Shown one piece after another: positions 1-5,282 of a DNA stretch of 7,474 nt. Both the position numbers and the translations under genes were made by a program. Numbering within the stretch: the stretch's first letter is position 1; the number at the start of each line of letters is the position of its first letter. The notes beneath the pieces were generated by a model that was given only the letters and a program-made list of their open reading frames with translations, did no database searches and had not been told where the DNA came from. Source of the DNA: Nitrospinota bacterium (GTDB lineage Bacteria; Nitrospinota; Nitrospinia; UBA9942); NCBI GenBank assembly GCA_016200365.1, contig JACQEW010000178.1:1-7474 (forward strand), read 5' to 3'.

Positions 1-1351
1 CGCCGTTTTTGATTAAACTCAATATAATCCTTGCTGCATCATAAGCCTGTGCAGCGAGTATATCAGGCTCTTTATTGTAAAAAATCTTATATCTCTCCAC
101 AAATTCCTTTACAGCAGGCTTTTCAGAGGCAGGGAAAAATCCGTCAGCAAAAATAATCCCCTCTGCATATTTTCCGCCCATTCTCACAAGGTCGGGAGAA
201 TTCAGCCCATTTCCGCCCAGCACCGTAACACCCGATATATTGTAATATGTCAGCTCAGGCAGGATAAGTCCTACCCTGTCGGCAGTCCCCGGAATAAATA
301 CGGCGTCATATTTTAATTTTGGCTTAGGCTTGCCGTCATCCACGATTTTCTTTAAATCAGGATCCCTCATTCCCCCTATGGTCATTATCTGCTGCCCAAA
401 GTCATTCTGGTCGGGGTCAAAAGGCTCGCTGAATATTATCTCCCCTCCGAGAGACTTTACCCTTTCTTCAAAGACATTTTTAATCTCAATCCCGTAAGGG
501 TCTCTCTGATAAAGAATTGCAAACTTTTTGAGATTGAGATGATTGACGGCGTAATCTGCAAGCGATTCACCCTGCATCTGATTGGTAAGACTGTTTCTGA
601 AGAAATATGGACTGATACCGGATATATTCTTTGAAGATGCAGTGGGAGAGAATATAGGTATCTTATATTTATCCGCTATTCTGGCGGAGTTTATAACAGA
701 CTTGCTGAAGATAGGTCCTATAACCGCTATTACATCTTCATCCTTTGCCAAACCTTCTAATAAATTTACAGCAGATGTATCCCCTCCTGAATCCCTTAAA
801 ACCAAATCCATGGAAAACAAATCCCCCCTTAATCCCACCTTTTCTGAAGGTAAGTCCACTCCCCCCTTTTCTAAAGGGGGGTTGGGGGGGATTAAAGAAT
901 TAAATGCCAATTGAACGCCCTCTAAAACCCTCTGCCCTACAGATGCCCCCTCACCAGAAAGGGTGAGTATACAGCCTATCTTTAACTTCGGGGTTCGGGG
1001 TTCGGGATTCGGGACTCGTAAATCCTTTTTAAGCTCCTGCTCCTTTGTCTTTGGTTCTTGGTTTTTGGTTCTTGGTTCTTGACTCTTGTCTTTTGGTTCT
1101 TGACTCTTGACTCCTGACTCGCGACTCCCGACTCCCAACTCCCCTGTATTTTGCTCAACAATCGTGGATGTTTCCGGATGCAGGGATTTTGCCGGATTTA
1201 TAGGTTTAGCAACAGCACAACTTAGAATCAAGAGGCAAGAGGCAAGAGGCAAGAGGCAAGAGGCAAGAAGCAAGAGGTCTTGCTTCTGTCTTCTTGTTTC
1301 TGGCTTCTGTCTTCTTGCTTCTTGCTTCTTGCTTCTTGCTTCTTGCTTCAT
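1..1351 (-). CDS. LppC/LpoA-like periplasmic-binding lipoprotein (3' end outside window)
   Basis: An uninterrupted frame of 450 codons runs off the left edge, so the C-terminus is missing. The start is an ATG at 1351, 7 nt after an AAGGAG and 4 nt after the stop of the upstream regulator, so the two are co-transcribed. Residues 1-25 are a Lys/Arg/Gln-rich n-region and 26-44 a hydrophobic core (LLLLASCLLPLASCLLILS). Cys45 (ILSC) is the likely lipidation site, with LASC lipoboxes also at Cys32 and Cys39. A low-complexity polar linker (about 63-118) leads to a type 1 periplasmic-binding fold from about 122 (PKLKIGC, LSGEGASVGQ, VIGPIFS, FPAS, AQAYDAARIIL). The pattern resembles YraM/LppC penicillin-binding-protein activators more than amino-acid transport proteins, though a LivJ-like ligand-binding role is possible. 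Residues 153-179 look like an in-frame repeat insertion. The fold and lipoprotein calls are solid; the partner or ligand is unknown. Confidence 0.85.
   Translation of the reverse strand, partial: MKQEARSKKQEARRQKPETRRQKQDLLLLASCLLPLASCLLILSCAVAKPINPAKSLHPETSTIVEQNTGELGVGSRESGVKSQEPKDKSQEPRTKNQEPKTKEQELKKDLRVPNPEPRTPKLKIGCILTLSGEGASVGQRVLEGVQLAFNSLIPPNPPLEKGGVDLPSEKVGLRGDLFSMDLVLRDSGGDTSAVNLLEGLAKDEDVIAVIGPIFSKSVINSARIADKYKIPIFSPTASSKNISGISPYFFRNSLTNQMQGESLADYAVNHLNLKKFAILYQRDPYGIEIKNVFEERVKSLGGEIIFSEPFDPDQNDFGQQIMTIGGMRDPDLKKIVDDGKPKPKLKYDAVFIPGTADRVGLILPELTYYNISGVTVLGGNGLNSPDLVRMGGKYAEGIIFADGFFPASEKPAVKEFVERYKIFYNKEPDILAAQAYDAARIILSLIKNG
818..893. repeat. GC-rich palindromic repeat inserted in frame in the lipoprotein gene
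   Basis: A compound inverted repeat of C- and G-runs. A perfect 9-bp hairpin CCCCCCTTT / AAAGGGGGG (861-869 with 873-881, loop TCT) lies inside outer arms beginning AATCCCCCC and ending GGGGGGATT. A second smaller hairpin (CCTT/AAGG) lies near 838-850. On the minus strand it reads IPPNPPLEKGG followed by a related tract, about residues 153-179. Peptides of this type are typical of dispersed intergenic repeats that land in genes. The frame stays open on both sides. Confidence 0.75.
989..1018. repeat. Short heptamer tandem array (CGGGRYT x4)
   Basis: Four exact-length 7-bp units, CGGGGTT, CGGGGTT, CGGGATT and CGGGACT, followed by CG. On the minus strand they encode Val-Pro-Asn-Pro-Glu-Pro-Arg-Thr-Pro just before the binding domain of the lipoprotein. 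The minus-strand unit (GARYCCC) belongs to the same family as the larger array at 1051-1141. Confidence 0.85.
1051..1141. repeat. Heptamer tandem array, 13 units (TTGRYTC type)
   Basis: Thirteen consecutive 7-bp units with no insertion or deletion, mostly TTGGTTC and TTGACTC and drifting to CTGACTC, GCGACTC, CCGACTC and CCAACTC at the right end. On the minus strand they encode the polar linker of the lipoprotein, with a 7-residue periodicity (SQEPRTK, NQEPKTK). Seven is coprime with three, so gaining or losing one or two units would shift the frame. Confidence 0.9.
1225..1349. repeat. Inverted pair of heptamer arrays (GAGGCAA x7 / TTGCTTC x10)
   Basis: The left arm has GAATCAA, five GAGGCAA, GAAGCAA and a partial unit (1225-1277). 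The right arm has ten units in perfect register (1280-1349): seven near-identical TTGCTTC/TTGTTTC, two TGTCTTC and one TGGCTTC. The right arm is the reverse complement of the left arm's theme, so the locus can fold into a long hairpin. It lies wholly inside the lipoprotein gene and directly after its ATG. Its minus-strand reading gives the basic n-region (right arm) and hydrophobic h-region with lipoboxes (left arm). Confidence 0.9.
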
Positions 1352-1355
1352 GGAT

Positions 1356-2762
1356 TTACTCCTTTTCAATATGATACTTCTGCAGTTTATATCTAAAGGC
1401 TCTGAAAGAGAGATTCAATAACTCCGCTGCCTTCTTCTTTACCCACCCTGTTTTCTTAAGGGCGTTTAAAATAATACCCTTTTCTAATTCGCTTATATAA
1501 TTCTCTAAATTCAAGCCATCCGATGGAATGTCAGAAACAACCTTTACAGCCTCCGCTGTATAACCCCTTATCTCGTCAGGAAGGCTTTCGGGTTGTATAT
1601 CAGCATAGGTTTCAAAGGTTATAGCCCTTTCAATTACATTTTCCAACTCCCTTACATTCCCCCGCCATTTGTATCTCTCAATCATCTCCATAGCCTTAGG
1701 ATGTATCCCTTTAATATCCCTTTTATTGATAACATTATATTTACCGATAAAATGTCTTACAAGCAATGGTATATCTTCCCTCCTCGCCCGCAATGGAGGT
1801 AGCTCTAAGGGAATCACATTCAGCCGATAATAAAGGTCTTCCCTGAATTTACCCTCTGCTATCAATTCGTGAAGATTTTTATTCGTAGCTGCAATAACCC
1901 TAACATCCACTTTTATATTCTTTACCCCGCCGACCCTTTTAAACTCCTTCTCCTGCAATACCCTGAGCAGCTTTGCCTGAATGGAAAGCGGGGCTTCACT
2001 TACTTCATCGAGAAAAAATGTCCCTCCATCAGCAATTTCAAAAAGCCCCTTTTTATCAGAATCAGCACCCGTAAAGGCGCCCTTCTGATGACCGAATAGC
2101 TCGCTCTCGAGCAGTGTCTCTGGAATTGCACCGCAGCTTATGGAGACAAAGGGCTGAACCTTCCTGTCACTGTTATAGTGAATCGCCTTTGCCGCAAGCT
2201 CTTTGCCTGTCCCGCTCTCACCGGTAATCAGAACCGTGCTTTTCCCATTGGATACTTTTTGAATAAGCTCGTAAACTTTTTGCATCTTATCACTTTTACC
2301 GACAATATTAGAAAATTGATAGCGACCCTGTAACTCAAACCTTAAGGTTTGAGCTACTTCTTTTAATGATATATTTTCATCGAGGATGGACTTTTTTTCC
2401 AGTGCCTTTTTAATTACTATTTTTATTTCTTCTACATTAAAAGGTTTGGTGATGTAATCATAGGCGCCGAGCTTCATCGCCTCCACAGCAACCTCAGTGG
2501 ATGCAAAGGCAGTAATCATTATGACAGGAGTGTGCGGGTGGAGACTCATTGACTCTCTTAATATTTCAATACCGCTGACCTTCGGCATCTTTATATCCGT
2601 AATAATAAGGTCGAATTTATGGCTCTTTATAAGCTCTGTAGCATCCTTTCCATTATCCGCAGTTATTGTTCTGTAGCCCTCTTTCTCAAGCATAATAGAG
2701 AGAAACTCCCTCATGCTCCTCTCATCGTCAACAACTAATATGGTTTGCATAACTAAATTCAA
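1356..2762 (-). CDS. pilR: NtrC-family sigma-54 response regulator, PilR-like
   Basis: A phosphorylation-switched activator of sigma-54 RNA polymerase. The receiver domain (about 5-120) has the acidic pocket Asp12/Asp13, phospho-acceptor Asp56, Thr84 and Lys106 (YITKPF). The AAA+ domain (about 150-385) has Walker A GESGTGKE (181-188), an intact GAFTGA sigma-54 loop (228-233) and Walker B FLDE (Asp252, Glu253). A Fis-type helix-turn-helix closes the protein (about 430-468). Start choice: a TTG at 2762 abuts the upstream stop and has AAGG 8 nt before it; an ATG at 2750 gives the usual family N-terminus (MQTILVVDDE) but no clear ribosome site. Length and motifs are complete. Similarity in sequence style, and the pilin genes 3 kb away, favour PilR over other NtrC-type regulators, but no PilS kinase is in the window, so the name is inferred. 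Confidence 0.85.
   Translation of the reverse strand: MNLVMQTILVVDDERSMREFLSIMLEKEGYRTITADNGKDATELIKSHKFDLIITDIKMPKVSGIEILRESMSLHPHTPVIMITAFASTEVAVEAMKLGAYDYITKPFNVEEIKIVIKKALEKKSILDENISLKEVAQTLRFELQGRYQFSNIVGKSDKMQKVYELIQKVSNGKSTVLITGESGTGKELAAKAIHYNSDRKVQPFVSISCGAIPETLLESELFGHQKGAFTGADSDKKGLFEIADGGTFFLDEVSEAPLSIQAKLLRVLQEKEFKRVGGVKNIKVDVRVIAATNKNLHELIAEGKFREDLYYRLNVIPLELPPLRARREDIPLLVRHFIGKYNVINKRDIKGIHPKAMEMIERYKWRGNVRELENVIERAITFETYADIQPESLPDEIRGYTAEAVKVVSDIPSDGLNLENYISELEKGIILNALKKTGWVKKKAAELLNLSFRAFRYKLQKYHIEKE
1359..1364 (-). promoter_or_regulatory. Shine-Dalgarno AAGGAG inside the end of the upstream gene
   Basis: On the minus strand AAGGAG forms the last two sense codons (Lys-Glu) of the response regulator, followed by its TAA stop, ATCC and then the ATG at 1351. 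The 7-nt spacing is ideal. It fixes the lipoprotein start even though the following codons are pure tandem repeat, and it suggests translational coupling of the two genes. Confidence 0.8.
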
Positions 2763-4934
2763 TTAAGGAACCTTTAATCTCAGACTCTCTGCCTTATTGT
2801 AATTTATCCTCGCCTGCTCGACATCCCCTAACTCTGAATAAAGCATACCTAAATTGTAATACGCCTGTGCATATTTTGGGTCAAGCTTAATAGCCATATT
2901 AAAACTCTCTATAGCCTCCTGATGTTTGCCTAAATTAATATAAGCTATACCTCGATTGTTATATGCCTTTACATATTGTGGATCAAGACTAATAACTATG
3001 TTGTAATCCTTTATAGCCTCTTGATGTTTGCCCGAACTAATATAAATATTGCCTCGATTGTAATATGCTAATGAAAGTTTTGGATTAAGACTAATAGCCA
3101 TGCTGCAATCCTTTAATGCCTCCTGATGTTTGCCTAAATTAATATAAGCATCACCTCTATTGTAATATGCCTCTGCATACCACAGGTCAAGAGTAATAGC
3201 CATATTGTAATCCTTTAATGCCTCCTGATAGTTGCCTAAACTGACATAGGTATTGCCACGATTGTTATATGCTTTTGCATGTTTTGAATCCATGCTAATA
3301 GCCGTGGTGTAATCCTTTATAGCCTCCTGATGGTTGCCTAAAGAGCTATACGCAAATCCACGACTGATATATGCTTCTGCATATTTTGGATTTTGATTAA
3401 TCCTTATTGCCATGTTGAAATCATTCACAGCCTTCTGATGGTTACCTATCTTGATATATGCAGCACCCCGATTGTTATATGCTATTACAAATTTTGGGTC
3501 AATACCAATAGCCGTGCTGTAATCCTCTATTGCCTCCTGATAGTTACCTGAATCATCGTAAGCAAGCCCTCGGTTATTATAAGCTAATGCCACCCGACCG
3601 GGAAACAGTCTAATCTGATGAGACCAGAGGGTCATAGAATCTTTCCATACACCGATTTGTCTGTAAGTCATGTTCATCAATACACCTGACAGAAGAATCA
3701 AAACCGAGATGATAGCAATTTTAAATGCCCTCTTTCCACCCTCCCCTTTGAATTTCCCTCCCATCAAGGGAGAGGAGATAAGGAATGGAGATTTTCGGGT
3801 GAAAATAGCTACAATCCCTATCCCTGTAAGGAGAAAAGGTCCTACAGAGGGGAGATAACTATAGCGGGCTGCCATAGCAAATCCTCCAACCTTGACAATG
3901 CCGATTACAGGAATTAGGGTGATAATATAATATAACCATAGAGTAAATAGAAAAGGCTTATCCCTTTTCAAAGTTAGAACACCTAAGAGGGCGATTGTCG
4001 TGAATACTATAAGGGATATAATAAATACAGGGTGAAAAAGGGTTAATCTAAATGGAAAGGGATAATAAGGGGCAAGATTAATCGGTAAGAGCATCTTGAT
4101 AAGATAGACAATATAAGAATGTATTGCATTTAGGATACGCAATTTTAACGTATATTGTTCGAGCAATGGTAACGCCCCTGCCTTGCTCTGAACTAATATG
4201 GCTATTAAAGAAGATACTATGGTCAAGAGAAAGAAGGGGATTTTTTCAATCAGCGCTTTTGCATCCAATCCTTTTCCAGACGATAATCGTTTAAGTGGAT
4301 AGAAATCAAGAATCAAAAGGACTATCGGCAGTGATACAGCCATAGGTTTGCTCATAAGGGCAAGAATGAAAAGAGAGAGAGAAAGGGTATAAAGCTTAAG
4401 CCTTTTTCTCTTTGTGTCTGAAGATGTATATTTAAAATACGATAGGAGGGTTAATAAATAGAAAAAGGCACATAATAGACCTTTCCTCTCTGTTATCCAT
4501 GCTACTGACTCCACATGGAGCGGGTGTATTCCGAAAAGAAGTGCCGTTACTGTGGCAGCAACCAATGGATTCTGTTTTGAAGATATACTTATTAACCTGA
4601 TAACAGTAAAAAATACAAGGGCTGTATTTGCAGTATGAAGAAGGATATTTGTAAGGTGATATCCTCGGGGATTTAGACCCCATATAACGTAATCTATTGC
4701 AAAAGAGAGCATTGTCAATGGATGCCAGAGCCCGGCAAACTCGGTTGAAAACGCCCATTTTAAAAAATCGCCGTTTATTGCTCTGATATGGGTATTCTCG
4801 TAAATATTAATATCGTCATCCCAGTTTACAAAGCTGTTCTTAAGGGCAGGGAGATAAAGCAGGAAGGTTATGACAACAATAAAAACTACAGCAACTATAA
4901 GATACTTTTTGGCAGAATTTTGTTGAGGTTTCAT
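2763..4934 (-). CDS. Polytopic GT-C glycosyltransferase with eight C-terminal TPRs (TMTC/PMT-like)
   Basis: Predicted inner-membrane enzyme of 723 residues that would transfer a sugar from a lipid-linked donor to an extracytoplasmic acceptor. The first membrane helix (about 11-29) is followed by an acidic loop NWDDDINIYEN (Asp39-41), the usual place of the catalytic Asp in GT-C enzymes. About ten hydrophobic segments follow, with HPLHVESVAWITERKG and LLPINLAPYYPFPF motifs like those of TMTC/DUF1736 proteins. Eight TPR units span about 449-720. Start: an ATG at 4934 sits downstream of a candidate promoter whose predicted start site is near 4958. The frame is open back to an ATG at 4997, but that would lie in the promoter and has no ribosome site. 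Residues 385-401 look like an in-frame repeat insertion. It heads the operon with the regulator. A role in modifying the nearby pilin is inference. Confidence 0.8.
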   Translation of the reverse strand: MKPQQNSAKKYLIVAVVFIVVITFLLYLPALKNSFVNWDDDINIYENTHIRAINGDFLKWAFSTEFAGLWHPLTMLSFAIDYVIWGLNPRGYHLTNILLHTANTALVFFTVIRLISISSKQNPLVAATVTALLFGIHPLHVESVAWITERKGLLCAFFYLLTLLSYFKYTSSDTKRKRLKLYTLSLSLFILALMSKPMAVSLPIVLLILDFYPLKRLSSGKGLDAKALIEKIPFFLLTIVSSLIAILVQSKAGALPLLEQYTLKLRILNAIHSYIVYLIKMLLPINLAPYYPFPFRLTLFHPVFIISLIVFTTIALLGVLTLKRDKPFLFTLWLYYIITLIPVIGIVKVGGFAMAARYSYLPSVGPFLLTGIGIVAIFTRKSPFLISSPLMGGKFKGEGGKRAFKIAIISVLILLSGVLMNMTYRQIGVWKDSMTLWSHQIRLFPGRVALAYNNRGLAYDDSGNYQEAIEDYSTAIGIDPKFVIAYNNRGAAYIKIGNHQKAVNDFNMAIRINQNPKYAEAYISRGFAYSSLGNHQEAIKDYTTAISMDSKHAKAYNNRGNTYVSLGNYQEALKDYNMAITLDLWYAEAYYNRGDAYINLGKHQEALKDCSMAISLNPKLSLAYYNRGNIYISSGKHQEAIKDYNIVISLDPQYVKAYNNRGIAYINLGKHQEAIESFNMAIKLDPKYAQAYYNLGMLYSELGDVEQARINYNKAESLRLKVP
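2790..3592. repeat. Eight tandem TPR-coding units of about 102 bp
   Basis: The 3' third of the glycosyltransferase gene is a tandem array of about 102-bp units, each coding a 34-residue TPR with the frame A-Y-N-N-R-G-x-A-Y-x-x-L-G-x-x-Q-E-A-I-x-D-Y. Units are strongly alike at DNA level (recurring runs such as TCCTGATGTTTGCCTAAATT on the plus strand), pointing to recent duplication or gene conversion. The second unit from the N-terminal side carries two extra residues (INQNPKY). The last unit is the most diverged. Confidence 0.85.
3732..3782. repeat. Palindromic repeat inserted in frame in the glycosyltransferase gene
   Basis: On the minus strand the DNA reads CTCTCCCTTGATGGGAGGG then AAATTCAAAGGGGAGGG, an inverted CTCCC/GGGAG core with G-rich flanks. 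This is the look of a common dispersed bacterial repeat whose in-gene copies read SPLMGxGKGEG. Here it encodes LISSPLMGGKFKGEGGK (385-401). It lies between two hydrophobic segments, in a loop where extra residues would be tolerated. Confidence 0.65.
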
Positions 4935-4964
4935 GTAAATAACTTTACCAAATTTTGTCAGCAA

Positions 4965-4993
4965 TGTATACAATAAATGACAATAATTGTCAC
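4965..4993 (-). promoter_or_regulatory. Candidate sigma-70 promoter of the glycosyltransferase-regulator-lipoprotein operon
   Basis: Minus strand: GTGACA (4993-4988, 5/6 match to TTGACA), a spacer of exactly 17 nt, then TATACA (4970-4965, 4/6 match to TATAAT). Transcription would begin near 4958, giving a leader of about 24 nt before the ATG at 4934. No other good pair was seen upstream of that ATG. Confidence 0.45.
4978..4992. promoter_or_regulatory. Perfect 15-bp palindrome over the -35 box, candidate operator
   Basis: TGACAATAATTGTCA is a perfect 7-1-7 inverted repeat. It covers five of the six bases of the -35 box of the candidate leftward promoter, the position expected for a dimeric repressor. 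I do not recognise the regulator; it could also be a chance palindrome in AT-rich DNA. Confidence 0.4.
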
Positions 4994-4997
4994 CCAT

Positions 4998-5031
4998 TTT
5001 AGCGTTTAGCGTTTAGCGTTTAGCGTTTAGC
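4998..5031. repeat. Heptamer tandem array TTTAGCG, nearly five units
   Basis: TTTAGCG is repeated four times exactly and is followed by TTTAGC. It lies in the divergent intergenic region just upstream of the candidate leftward promoter. The sequence family differs from the GARNCAA heptamers in the lipoprotein gene, but the unit length is the same. Confidence 0.9.
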
Positions 5032-5067
5032 TTTAATAATTCAATATGTTAAATTTTTAAATTGACA

Positions 5068-5083
5068 TGGTATGGAACTTGTA
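5068..5083 (+). promoter_or_regulatory. Weak sigma-54-like site upstream of the pilin operon (candidate A)
   Basis: TGGTATGGAACTTGTA aligns to TGGCACGNNNNTTGCW with the GG at 5069-5070, but has GT instead of the near-invariant GC at the -12 element. It is about 200 bp upstream of the coiled-coil gene. A TTGACA at 5062-5067 overlaps its left side without a convincing -10 box. Low confidence. Confidence 0.2.
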
Positions 5084-5107
5084 GTAAAGATTACACAGAT
5101 TGAATTA

Positions 5108-5244
5108 GATTGCTTCGTTGCTTACGCTCCTCGCAATGACACTTCTGCTTTCTGTGTCATTGCGAGCCCCTTCGCTTGTGTCATTGCGAGCGAAGCGAAG
5201 CAATCTTGTTTTATCGCTCAGGGCAGGCTCCGGCGAAGCAATCT
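5108..5244. repeat. Dispersed inverted repeat (GTCATTGCGAG...GAAGCAATCT family)
   Basis: The right arm, GTCATTGCGAGCGAAGCGAAG CAATC (5180-5205), is matched by an inverted, diverged copy GATTGCTTC...CTCGCAATGAC at 5108-5140. A partial copy GTCATTGCGAGC lies at 5156-5167 and a tail copy GGCGAAGCAATCT at 5232-5244. This sequence is a widespread REP-like intergenic repeat in many bacterial phyla. Its arms can pair into a long hairpin. Reading frames through it give peptides such as IASEAKQS and are not genes. Confidence 0.85.
5225..5240 (+). promoter_or_regulatory. Weak sigma-54-like site just upstream of the coiled-coil gene (candidate B)
   Basis: AGGCTCCGGCGAAGCA keeps both hallmark dinucleotides at the right distance (GG at 5226-5227, ten bases, GC at 5238-5239). 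It would place the transcription start near 5251, about 30 nt before the ATG at 5283. Most of it is dispersed-repeat sequence, so the match may be accidental. Confidence 0.2.
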
Positions 5245-5282
5245 CAAGGTTGAAATTCCTGTACATTAAAAGAGGGGGTTAA

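Noticed and set aside
582..914. Plus-strand open frame of 110 codons
   Set aside because: Antisense to the periplasmic-binding domain; its sequence has no recognisable features and its end is palindrome translation (TPPFSKGGLGG).
989..1349. CRISPR array
   Set aside because: The repeats are 7-bp contiguous tandem units with no spacers, and no cas genes are present.
1107..1421. Plus-strand open frame of about 100 codons with a hydrophobic LLLASCF tract
   Set aside because: It is antisense to the lipoprotein gene and open only because the heptamer arrays lack stops in every frame. No ribosome site; the minus-strand gene has a full fold and start signals.
4935..4997. Upstream extension of the glycosyltransferase to an ATG at 4997
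   Set aside because: The extra 21 residues would be coded by promoter and palindrome DNA, have no ribosome site, and precede a normal N-terminus (MKPQQNSAKKY then a membrane helix).
5072..5269. Plus-strand open frame of 65 codons
   Set aside because: The peptide (VIASEAKQS and similar) is the standard false product of the dispersed GTCATTGCGAG repeat.
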